Shown here: positions 46,594 to 57,639 of the stretch, one piece after another
How positions within the stretch are numbered: the first letter of the stretch is position 1
How the letters are laid out: the number at the start of each line of letters is the position of its first letter
Assembly: GCF_030272615.1 (NCBI RefSeq)
Contig: NC_081415.1
Location: 374,151,009-374,215,008, forward strand
Length of the DNA stretch: 64,000 nucleotides
Origin: Cryptomeria japonica
Lineage: Eukaryota > Streptophyta > Pinopsida > Cupressales > Cupressaceae
Direction of reading: 5' to 3'
Notes under the pieces: generated by a model
What the model saw: only the letters and a program-made list of their open reading frames with translations
Databases searched by the model: none
What the model was told of the DNA's origin: nothing
Program-made: the position numbers and the translations under genes

Positions 46594-48283
46594 ATGCCTA
46601 CACAAACCAGGAGTTCTCGTAAGAAAGAAGCCAAAGGCAAAGAACAACCCTTCAAATATCAAGATAATCTATTCTACGTGAAGGATCCACTCACTGATAT
46701 ACCGTTGTCATCAGGCAGACCAATTTTTGATGAGCCTAAATCTCCCACTATGTACAAGACGGAACACAATAACGAAAATAAGGACGATAATAACATTCTC
46801 GAAAATGATAACATTCCCGAAGACACAGAACCTCCAGAAAAAGATATCCTTGACTGTCAAAAGGACAAAGACTTTAGAAAAATGATGAAAGCTATCCTGA
46901 CCCGAGAGAAGGAAGACTATTTCTTAGAACTAGCAAAACAAGGTGTTAAACTTCCTACTGGATATGATGTTCAAACACTTGTTACTAAAAAGGAAGAATC
47001 GCTTATACTCATGGTACATAAACAATTACAAGCCTTACAGATGGAGGTCACAGAATTGAAGAATAAGGATAAGTCTCCAAAACAATATTCTCTGGAAACA
47101 ATATGTCCCTCTCCATTTGACAAGAATCTATACATGCCTCCATTTCCTTCATGAGTGGAGATCCCAAAATTTGATAAATATGATGGTACCTCGGATCCTC
47201 AAGATCATGTCAAAGAGTTTTGTGCTACCTGTATGGAATTCATGCATGATCAAACGTACCTCATGCACCTTTTCCCAAGGAGTTTAGGGGGTCAAGCAAC
47301 GAAATGGTTCTCAAGTCTACTCATACAATATTTGACATCTTGTGACTATGATCGAGCTTTGCAATACTAAACCAAAAATAGGGGAGCCTCTTCTTACTTT
47401 CCTCCAATGCTGGAGAAAGATGTTTTCTAGGTATTCTCGACCTATCCCAGACGCTGAGAAAATGGATATATTTGTCAATAACTTGGTCCTCGAACTAAAG
47501 TATAGTGTATAAATATAAATACACCCATCGTTTAACAAAATAGTAGATAATTCCATTCGAATGGAAGATGTGATCATAAAGAAGGGAGATATCTCACCTT
47601 GGAAAGAAACACAACCAAGATCTAGCTCTAAAGAGAAGAACAAGTATTGGAAATTTGGCAAAGACAACAACAAGAATGTTGTTAATGATGGAGTAGTAGA
47701 CATTGTTAAAACCAACTCAAAGCCCACAATATTCAACTTGGCTAGTGGTTCACAAGCACTTAAAGCTATTGAGGCTGCAACAGAAAATCCACCAAAGAAA
47801 ACAAAAGAATGGTTCAAAGAAAAGCCTTGGCTTTCCAAACCTAGGCATGATTTTACTCCTCTTGAAGAATCGTATGAATCCGCTTTCAAAACTCTGTTGG
47901 AAAACAACTTGATAACATTACCAGATAACTCCAGACCATATGATCTGGATGTCAAACCAAGATGGTGGAGAGAAAATGAATACTGTGACTTCCATCGGAA
48001 TAAAGGTCATAACATAAACAATTGTATGAAGCTAAAACATGAGATTCAAGATCTCATAGACAGTAGGAAAGTTGTTGTTGGGAATCACCCGACCAATTCT
48101 GATCATAAAGCATTTAAGGACCCTTTGCCTATTTACGAACAAGGTGATTCTTCAAAGACCAAAGGAGGTGCCAAGGTAAATTATACTTATACCAGTCAGG
48201 ACAACGTTATCAACATGATTGAGCCTTCCCACTCGGAATATTGCAATGTGATTATAGTCCAAGATAAACCAAATGAATCATGA
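46594..48283 (+). pseudogene. gag: gag of G
   Basis: The ATG at 46594 opens a basic then acidic N-terminus. One in-frame TGA lies at 47152. The gag domain follows (IPKFDKYDGTSDPQDH, YLMHLFPRSLGG). A frame change near 47330 and stops near 47510 precede an open piece at 47561-48283. That piece holds the knuckle CDFHRNKGHNINNC (C-x2-H-x4-H-x4-C) and a helix with IQDLIDSRK. It forms the particle and binds RNA. It corresponds segment by segment to gag of C. Confidence 0.85.
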
Positions 48284-48403
48284 TATGCAAGAGCTCTGAC
48301 CCATTCTTAGAAGAAAGTTACTCTCCAAGGAGCTAGCACTTCCAACCCAGCTCAAGCAACATCAAACCCACCAGCCCAATCAAACAAACAAAAAGAATCA
48401 ACC

Positions 48404-49680
48404 TTGGACAAATTTAAAAGGTTAACTTCACCATCATCTTCTGGATATGGTGTTGTTGAACAGTTGAAGAGGACAAATGCTCAAATCTCAATTTTTGAAT
48501 TTCTAAAACTCTCGTCTGCTCACAAAGAAATTCTAGACAAAGCATTGACCACCACTAACATTCCAAAGGATTTAGACATTGATCGGTTTCAATTTATGGT
48601 GGGTCATCTAACTTCACCTCACTATCTAACCTTCTCCGAAGAAGATGACAATTCACTAAATCATCCACATAACCAGCCATTTCATATTGAAGCCATGATC
48701 CACAAACACAGAGTCAAACGTGTTTTGATAGATGGAGGCACAAGGTTGAATATATGTACTTACAATCTGCTTACACAACTAGGATTGTCTGAAAATGTCA
48801 TTGATCCCGACAAGAAAATAACAATAAAAGCCTATGATGAAGAAGAAAGGACCTCTAAAGGTCTAGTATCATTACCAATCAGAGTGGGACCGGTAGAGAG
48901 AGATGTCCTTTTCCAAGTACTTGATATTCCTTTGTCATACAATATCTTACTAGGCAGGTCGTGGATTCATGAAATGAAGGTAGTACTGTCAACATACCAT
49001 CAATGCTTAAAATTCCCCTATAATGGAACAAAAATCAGTATTCCTACTGATACAAATGTCATTTGTAATGCATTGACAAAAGGTGTAGATACTTTTGTGC
49101 CTCATAATAGGGAAGCCTCTACAAATGAAGATCCAGAAACACTGATGAAAAAATTAGAAAAGAGATTGAAGATTACAAATATCGGCATGGATGGCTACAA
49201 GATAGAACCAGTACTTTCATTAGTTTCTCTCCCTCTATCACTAAACTAGTTGGGCAAGCCATCAGAGGCTATGAGAACACAAACTTCAGCTCCACATACC
49301 ATGTATGATGGTCTCTTTGTACAGTCCTCTACCTCTTGGCGGATGAAATAAAAGAGGATGTTGTTCTTAACTGGCTCTTTAAGGTAGATAGTCAAAATGA
49401 GGAGGTATGACATTGTGAGATTTCCTCAAACCAATATGGTCCTGGCTACAAAATGATTCAACGCATGGGATATCTAGGTAATGGTCCTTTGGGAAAACAA
49501 AAGGAAGGTATTACTGAACCAATTCAATTGCAAACGAAATCCACAAATGATAAGGCTGGACTGGGATACAATCCAAAAAAGACATCAGACCAAAAACATG
49601 TTTCTAAGTCTAAGTGGCAAAAAAGGATATTGCCTTCAACATTACATGAAGTAGACACTCAACAAATAAAAGCAGTGTAG
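48404..49680 (+). pseudogene. Protease and G-patch of G
   Basis: The retropepsin domain has the intact active site LIDGGTRLNI near 48725 and flap-side text IKAYDEEERTSKG and LPIRVGP, then a helix after LLGRSWIHEM. The open piece stops at 49249. The next open piece (49453-49680, another frame) reads as a G-patch: MIQRMGYLGNGPLGKQKEGI then AGLGYNP. G-patches after protease are known in retroviral-type elements and bind nucleic acid. A Pro/Ser linker with stops lies between the two. Confidence 0.78.
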
Positions 49681-50764
49681 AAAAGAGAAAGAGGAATCAA
49701 TAGTCAAGAAAGAAGAAATAGTCAGTGCTCAAGCTTCGATGGTGTCAGCTACAATAATACAAGAAGTTGAGGTCCTAGAAGATATAAGAGATGAAGTAGT
49801 AAGAATCAGAGAATTGTTTGCACCACTAAAAGTTCCAGTCACATATACTGGCAGGTAGCAAGTAGACAATTCAGAGACTGACTCAAATGAGTATGAATGG
49901 GGTCCTGACCACATCTCAGACACATCCACTACAAAAACTCCAGAAGAGTCTAGTGGTGTCATATATGATACTCAAGTGCTAATGTGCATAAAACTAGAGA
50001 AAGAAATACAAGAAATTAGACAAAAGAGGCAAGAAAATTATGAATAAGGACTGAAAGAAGGAAGAATACCAAAAATCTTCTCGTCTATGTACCCCTATGC
50101 TAAAACAGAACAAATCAGGTATAGCACTACACAAGAAGAGTTGGAAGCTACAGAATAAGAACCAGTTATCAGTCCAGAGGAAGTTGAATGGAGTAGACGA
50201 CAGAAAATCACATAAACATCAAGATCATGTCAACAGGTGTGTCAGATACAAATGAAAAATGAACCACAACATGAAGGAACTTGTAGTATTAAAGATGTTT
50301 GTGTTGATACCATACATACACTTACTAAATCACTTGAAGAAGGCTCAGCAACTTCATCTGATGACTCTGATGATAGTCTTATTTAGGACAATATCTACTC
50401 AGCCTCAAATTCTAAATCATCTGATACAAACAATGAAAATCTGTGTACTGATCTTATCACTATTCAACCATGATATGACGTCCAGTCTGGCGTAGTGAAC
50501 AACGTTACAAGTATGTCTATTGGATTAGATCAACTAAATATTAACGTGAACTTTAATAATCATGATCTGACCCTTCCTGGTGTCAAGACACTTATGCAAG
50601 GTATTCTTCTAGAACTTGACTTTGACTTTTCGATCCACCGTTGTGATAACAATACCATGAACACTCTTGAACCTATCCAAAATTTATCCTGAGTACATCC
50701 CGAATTGATTGACTGTACTTTACAAAACCATCCCTAGAATATACCTATTTTTACCAATGACTAT
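49681..50764 (+). pseudogene. Acidic linker of G between G-patch and RT
   Basis: Glu/Asp/Thr-rich text in changing frames (for example 50495-50692) with many stops. It matches the position of the acidic linker in C. No domain is recognised. Confidence 0.4.
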
Positions 50765-52540
50765 ATGTTAGCCTATTATCTCAATGCAGTCGAACCTATG
50801 CACTCTTCCACCAGTGAACAAAGTGAAAATATGACTGAAGCAGATATCAAATATCTTAGTCACAGAAATAAGAAAAATAAAAATAAAAGATTTGATGGCG
50901 AAAACCACCTTGTGGTAGTGTCAGAATCTAAAAAAGAGAAAATAAAGGATGTACCTAAAGGTGAAAACCTCTCTAAGGCACTTGAAGGTGAGATACTTGA
51001 TATACTGCCAAGTCATTTCCAGTAGAGGTCATCCATATTGATCGAGCCAACTCAGCTAGTGAACATTGGGAGTCAAGAGACACCACACATCATTCATGTA
51101 TCTCAATCACTATCAACAGAAGAATTGAAGGATTTCACTCAGCTATTCTCAGAAAAGAAAAGAAAATTTGCATGGATATACTCTGATATGCTAGGCTTGG
51201 ATCCTGATCTTATCATGCACCATCTTTCAATCACACCAGGAGTAAAACCAATTAAGCAAAAACTCCATAAGATGCACCTACATGTAGCACTATTAGTCAA
51301 GGCTGAACTAGAAATATTGCTCAAAGTTGGATTCATCAGAGCTATAGATTATGCAGAATGGATTTCAAACATAGTACCTATGTCAAAGGCAGAAAAATCT
51401 ATTAGAGTTTGCACAGACTTCAAAGACCTCAATAAAGTGTGTCCGAAGGATGACTTTCCATTGCCAAATATTGATATGATAGTCGACAAGACTGCAGGAT
51501 ACGAGATGTACTCACTAATGGATGGATTCTCTGGCTACAACCAAATCAAAACAACTCCTGGAGATCAAAAAAAAGACAACATTCACCTGTGCATGGGGAA
51601 CATTTTGTTGGAACGTCATACCATTTGGGCTAAAGAACGTAGGAGAAACCTATCAAAGAGTAGTTACTACCATTTTTCATGATATGATGCATAAGAATAT
51701 GGAAGATTATGTTGATGACACCTTAGTGAAGACTATGAAGAGATCAATGCATATTCAAGAGTTAGGTCCTATACTAGACAAAATGGAAAAGTTCAAACTC
51801 TAGTTAAATCCAAAGAAGTGTGCATTTGGAGTAACATTTGGTAAACTACTTGGCTACATCATTTCAAAGAAGGGAATCGAGGTTGATCCTGAGAAGGTCC
51901 AAGCCATAATGGAAATGCCACCTCCGAAGAACATCAATCAAATGAAAAGTCTACAGGGACGTCTCCAATCTATCAAACGCTTCATTTCTTAGCTAGTAGA
52001 CAAAGCTCAACCTTTCACAAAGGTATTAAGAAAAGGAGTAATATACAACTGGGATCAATAGTGTGAACAACATCTCCAGCAAATCAAAGAGTACCTATTG
52101 AATCCACCGATATTGATGCCACCGATTTAGGGTAAGCCACTAATCTTATATATATCAACAACTGATTCATCATCGGGGGCACTTATGGCACAACAGGATG
52201 ACAACAAAAAGGAATAAGCTATTTATTACATTAGTAGGACATTGGTGTCTTATGAAATGAACTACACTATAATAGAAAAAGTATGCTTGGCGTTATTCTT
52301 TGCATCACAAAAACTGAGACACTACATGCTAGCACATTTAGTCAAGTTGGTGGCCAAAATTGATCCACTCAAATATCTTCTCAATAAAGCAACACTTACA
52401 GGAAGATTGGCGAAATGGGTCATGATCCTTACAGAGTTTGACATTGAATATGTGGAATGCAAAGCCATAAAAGGATAGGTAATTGCTGATCAACTTGTTG
52501 AAGCTCCACTTGAGGACACTCAACCGCTACATATAGAGTT
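50765..52540 (+). pseudogene. Reverse transcriptase and first RNase H of G
   Basis: The pre-RT linker (50765-51020) is followed by RT in 51038-51570 (HLSITPGVKPIKQK, CTDFKDLN, CPKDDFPLPNID, LMDGFSGYNQ). A frame change at the A-run near 51570 leads to the next frame, where the catalytic YVDD is at 51708-51719. The thumb and connection follow (LGYIISKKGIE, PPPKNINQMK) with scattered TAG/TAA codons. The RNase H segment (about 52130-52480) keeps YYISRTL, ALFFASQKLRHYM and LAKWVMILTEFDIEY. The catalytic residues of RT are intact, the frame is not. Confidence 0.88.
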
Positions 52541-52950
52541 TTCAGATGAATCAATAATGCACCTTACTCAACAACCCTAGAAGATGTTCTTTGATGGGTC
52601 CTTTACCCAAAATGGTTTTGGTGCTGAATATTGTTTATTACTTCTCAAAAGTATTCAATCCCAAAGTCTTATAAGATTCTATTCCCCTGCACAAACAACA
52701 TTGTAGAATATGAAGCTTTGGTAAATGGAATGAAGCTAGCCGTTGAATGGAAGGTTGCTGAATTGAATATCTATGGAGATTCTCAGCTAGTAGTTAACCA
52801 AATCAATGATACATATCAGACTCGAGATGAGAAACTAATGCCTTATAGAGAATGGTTGATTATCTTAAGAAGTACTTTTCTTTTGTATCATTCCAATAGA
52901 TTCCTAGATCCGCAAATAGAGCAGCCGATGCTATGGCCACCTTAGCGTCT
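52541..52950 (+). pseudogene. Second, archaeal-type RNase H of G
   Basis: It reads MFFDGSFTQNGFGA, then VEYEALVNGMKLA, then GDSQLVVNQIND, and closes with RAADAMATLAS after a frame change near 52915. These are the Asp/Glu/Asp positions of the archaeal-type RNase H that follows the normal one in Tat elements. Confidence 0.8.
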
Positions 52951-54327
52951 ATACCTGAGTTACAAGAGTCCAATTTTTGCTTTGAATTCCTGGTGGAAGA
53001 GTTACATTACCCAGCCTATGATTCCCTTGAGACCCAAATAGTCTGGTGTATTATTGGACATGACTCATCCCAATATAGCCACATCTACTCCTATCTACGC
53101 GACCAAATTATCCCCAAAAACCTTACTCATAATGAGAAAAGAAAGCTAACTCGAAACGCTTCATGGTATGTTATTATAGCTAATGATTTATTTAGACAAG
53201 GTTTGGACGGTACATTTCTTAGATGTCTAGAAACTGAAGAATCTAAACGTACATTATCGGAAGTCCATGAAGGTATTTGTGGATCTCATTTGAATGGTCT
53301 TACTTTAGCTCAAAAACTACTACGGGCTGGCTACTACTAGTCAGACATGGAAAAAGACGCCATCAAATTTTCTAAGACCTATGAGAAATGTCATCTTCAT
53401 GGAAATCTCATACATGCCCTGGCAAGGGATCTCATACCATTCATTACACACTGGCCTTTTCAACAATGGGCTTTTGATCTCATTGGTCAGATATATCCTG
53501 CATCATCCAATGGACATAAATTCATCATAACCACCACAAAGTATTTCACCAAGTGGGTAGAGGTGGTTCCACTTGTCAAATTAACCAGTAAACAAGTTGC
53601 CTTGTTCATCCTAAACTATATTATTTGCAGGTATGGGATACCTTCGTCCATTGTGACTGATAATGGAGGACAGTTTAAAAATAAATATTTGGACGAGATT
53701 TGTGAGAAATTCAAAATAAAACAATGTTGGTCATCAGTATATTACCCTCGAGGTAATGGACAAGCTGAGGCATCTAACAAAAACCTATTGACTATCTTGC
53801 ACAGAACAATGAACAAATCTGGGAAAGATTGGCATCTGCGGCTCAATCCTGCACTATGGGCTTATAGAACAAGTATCAAAACACCTACTGGGGCTACACC
53901 TTTCTCTTTGGTGTATGGGTCTGAAGTAGTATTACCTATTGAAGTAGAAATACCATCTCTAAGAGTTTCTTTGCAAGGTCTTCTTACTGGTGAAGATAAT
54001 AGAATATCTAGATTGCAAGAACTTGAATTACTGGATGAGCATCGGCAAGTGGCATTTGATCATCTCAGAGTACATCAGAAGAGAATGTCCAGAGGATATA
54101 ACAAGAAAGTTAGAGAGAGAGAATTTCAGGTTGGTGACCTAGTTCTGAGAGAAAATCCAAAAAATCAACAGTTTCGAGACAATAAAGGGAAGTTTGAAGC
54201 CAACTGGCTGGGTCCCTACATCGTTACTATAGTATTTGGCTCTGGTGCCTATCAGCTCTCAAATTGGGAAGGAGAACAACTCTGTGAACTGATTAACACC
54301 ATCCACTTGAAGAAATTATTTGCTTAG
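52933..54327 (+). pseudogene. Integrase of G (nearly intact, one stop)
   Basis: A single frame runs from 52933 to 54327 with only one stop, TAG at 53338, where Trp (TGG) is expected. The zinc-binding motif keeps HEGICGSH, but the first Cys of the CX2C pair is Tyr (YEKC). The catalytic triad is present: Asp in WAFDLIGQ, Asp in VTDNGGQF and Glu in GNGQAEASNK. The C-terminal part has the VGDLVLRENPKNQ and GPYIVTIVFGSGAYQL strands. There is no chromodomain, as usual for Tat. It is the best preserved gene of this element. Confidence 0.9.
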
Positions 54328-55757
54328 CATTCTCTGTGCCATCAACTTGTACAGCTGAAAAAAGTCCTGAAAAAAAATAAAAATAAAAATAAAAATATAT
54401 ATGTATAAAGAGAGAAAATGCCTTGGTAAACAGGCACCTTGGTAAAAAAAGAAATGAATCTCTACCAAGTAGATGAAAACCTCGCAAATAATTGCCTCTT
54501 GTACTCAAGCGCTCCATCTATCAACGCAATGTTGGCATTTCCTGCTTTGCTGCATCTTTGCTTTTGCTTGCACATATATTTCAATCACTTTTGTGACATC
54601 TTGGTTCATTGGAACCCTCATGACTTGAAACCGATCAACATCCTAGTCTTAGGTTAATCGATAGAACACATTACATATCCTAAGCAGTGTCAACCAAGTC
54701 ATATTTTCGTCAGTGAATCGTGGTTGTCCACTCTGAGTCAGTCACCTGTCTCCTAACTACCAAAGAGTTTTTATCACTGAGTAAACAAGCAAAACAACAT
54801 AATGGAAAACAATCACTAAACAATTTAAGCTATGAATGAAAATTTTCTTTGTGTGCTGTCTTTTATATTGGTTTTCAATTATTATCCCTCTGAGTAACTC
54901 GAGGAAGTTTATTGCGACTAAGAGGAGCAAGGATTGGGGGCATAATATTTTCTTTGTTTTTTGCTTGTAGGAATGATCCCAATAATCTAGAAACATCTAA
55001 ATTAGTTGGGTGTCTGTGATAAGAGCCTTCACAACAGGGTGAAATCGCCTCACATATCTTGACTCCGCTTATTTGTATGCTACAGGGAGGTCCATATCAT
55101 TTCTTTGTTAGTTTTGGAGGAATTTTTTTATGATGCAATTCAGGTCCCTGTGAAATCTGTCCAAGGATATGAATGAAAAAAGGGTCATTGTGGACAAGAT
55201 AATTAATATTGCACATTGAAAAGAAAGGAACTCTAACTTGCCTGTTGTGTTCATTATGCTCGTGATGAATCTTAAGCATTTTAAATCTAGTGACTAGGTT
55301 TAGGTTGCATTTCGCATATCATTTTGCATATCATTCTGCATTTTTGTGAATTTAGAGTGATTTCGGTATGGTAATAATCTCTTTATCTTCTGAATGAGAG
55401 CTAAAAGCATCATCATTTCTTACGCTAAGTGGTCTATTTATCATCATTTTTTTCAATCGAGTATTTGTGTTTTGAGATGTTTAGATGCATACATAAACAT
55501 TTAATATAGATTCATACATTTCATTATTCACTCATCTGCATTCATCTTATTGCATAGAAAAATGAAAAAATTGCATTACTCATATTACTCATTACATACT
55601 CATCTATTTGCATATGAAAAAAACAAAAATAGACATCCATAATCATTTGCATTCCATACATTCATATTGAAAAGAAATGCATACATATAGAATAAAGCAT
55701 ATAAAAGACATTTCATAAATGAATCAACACTAGTACGATGAAGTCAAATCAGATCTC

Positions 55758-55840
<83 letters not shown>

Positions 55841-55886
55841 AAGTCTAAGAGTACAAAATGATGTCGAATGACATATACAAACTCTT
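54328..55886 (+). other. 3' non-coding region after G integrase
   Basis: No gene. The block TGCCTTGGTAAACAGGCACC lies at about 54419-54438. A GATTGGGGGCA purine tract is near 54934, but no LTR start follows it. CAT-rich simple text lies at 55300-55700 and a TA microsatellite at 55762-55839. Confidence 0.6.
55762..55839. repeat. TA dinucleotide microsatellite, about 39 repeats
   Basis: An uninterrupted run of TATATA, the longest simple repeat in the window. Confidence 0.95.
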
Positions 55887-57639
55887 TGTTGCACCCTTAA
55901 AAATTAAAATTTTTAAGGTTCCAGATTCATACTAGGAAGCAAATCTCTCTCTGCAATTATTTAGATCAAGTATCTATTGCACTTCGAGTTCCCTGCAATT
56001 ATTGAGATCAAGTATCTATTTAGAAAAATGGTCCAATTTTTTTTCAAATAAAGCAAAGTAATGGATTAGGGCACATTCAGGGTGTGTTTGATGAAGTAAA
56101 ATATGATTCCCAGGGAGATAATATATCAGAGGAAAAGATCAGTGAAGATAGTTTTCTTGTGGACAAAACAAATGATGATTCTCAAAATAATGAGAAATAC
56201 ATACATAACGATGAGTGTAATAATGAGTATGTGCTTGAAAATCCTTTAGAATTTTTCTTAAATCTTCAGTATCATGAGACTTCACAGGAATGTGAGAAAA
56301 TAATCTCTAAATGTGAATATTTTTTTAGTCCCTCTTGTGAAATAAACATTTACCATCTAGGATGTGAAGATGAAATGGATTTACATTCGGTATACAGATT
56401 TGAAGAAGCTTCAGCAAAGCACAATGATGAAGATTTTTCAGGAAGATACTTTCAGTAAAGGTATGTATTGTGATTTGCCGCATGATTTCTTACATATTGA
56501 AGCACGGGAAGATTCCCAAGGAGATAGGAAGGATTTTCTTATGTTCTTAAATAAATCAGTTAAATAAAATACAGAAAAGGTCGTGTTTGGAAATAATTTT
56601 AATTTTCAACAACACTATATAGTGAAACTATGGGAGAAAAGGAAATAATGTCTTTGCAAGACATTGTTGAAAGGGACATGTGCCCTAAGTCTTTATGTGA
56701 AAAGGGTAAGTTATTTCCAAAACACAAGGAAAAAGAAAATGTGTTTAAGGATGATATAAATTTTTTATCAAGTTTACATTATAGTAAAATCATATGTGAT
56801 GAGTGCCCTAATTTACTATTTGAGGAAAATGAGATATTTTTCAAAAATGAGGATACCGTAAAAATGAACTATATGGAACATAATCCCAAAAGAATAAAAA
56901 GTTTTAAAAATTGCAACATAGGTTGTGTTAATCCTAATTTAGACATTTCATTGGGAGGCATGAATACTTTGTAAGAAAAAGGAAAGGAAAATTTTTTACC
57001 AAGTATTTTCCCTTAAGTGAATGTTGCAGAATATAAAAATGGGAATTTTGAATGGTGTTTTGAAACTCATATGCAAATGAAATTCACATATGACAAAAGA
57101 GTTTTCAAAATTTTTCAGGAAGAAAAGGAATATAAGAATTAGGGTAAAATACTATCGAGATATAATTTATTTCAATTAAGGTTGATACAAGAGGATGAAA
57201 GAGATCATGTGTATCACCATTCAGCCCAAATAACAAGGAAGTTAATTAAATATATTGGGAAAAAGTTTTATAGTAGGAAAAGAAACAATATATCAAACAG
57301 TGGGAGTGGTAAAGCAAATAGTGTTTTCAGAAGGTGCATATTACTGCATGACCAAAATCAAGTATTTGACAGAGGAAAGGGAATATCGTCATTTTTGGGG
57401 GGCCTCGGGCCACCCAATTTTATTCAAAGGAACCTACAAAAGGGGTGCTATCTAATGGTCTGCTTTTCCAGAGATAACTAAGATCTCTCTATGCTCACAG
57501 GGAGCATACGTCCCCAGAAAGAGCCACTGTTGGACCCTTAAAAATTAAAAATTTTGAAGGTTCTAGATTCATACTAGGAAGCAAATCTCTCTCTGCAATT
57601 ATTTAGATCAAGTATCTATTCCACTCCGAGTTCCCTGCA
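55887..57639 (+). mobile_element. Element H: unknown ORF between 111-112 bp direct repeats
   Basis: 55887-55997 and 57528-57639 are near-identical, both TGTTG.ACCCTTAAAAATT ... GAGTTCCCTGCA, and so have LTR-like TG...CA ends. Between them lies a broken acidic ORF. I see no primer site, clear polypurine tract or target duplication. Either H is a small non-autonomous element (TRIM-like), or the repeats are the shared ends of longer, truncated LTRs. Confidence 0.45.
56084..57525 (+). pseudogene. Acidic ORF remnant inside H
   Basis: Three open pieces (56084-56458, 56364-56567 and 56630-56974) form an Asp/Glu/Lys/Asn-rich protein with several Cys. A broken 3' part (to about 57525) reads like a compact globular end (HFWGASGHPILFKG, then PRKSHC) running directly into the right repeat. 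No recognised domain. The composition, with many Asn and Lys codons of AAT/AAA type, reflects the AT-rich surroundings. Confidence 0.4.

Larger units (their letters stand above)
43256..54500 (+). mobile_element. Tat-type Ty3/gypsy element G (3' LTR not found)
   Basis: A 5' LTR, primer site, 2.2-kb leader, gag, protease, G-patch, linker, RT, RNase H, second RNase H and integrase follow in the normal Tat order. Two RNase H domains place it in the Tat lineage. Stops and frameshifts break every gene. No second copy of the LTR occurs before 64000, so the 3' end is truncated, or lies beyond the window behind later insertions. Its LTR starts inside the C leader, so G probably inserted into C. Confidence 0.88.

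Noticed and set aside
47317-47955. 212-codon ORF on the minus strand
   Set aside because: Antisense shadow of gag of G, whose frame holds the conserved zinc knuckle.
54900-55000. GATTGGGGGCA as the polypurine tract and start of a G 3' LTR
   Set aside because: The sequence after it does not match the start of the 5' LTR (TGTAATACCC).
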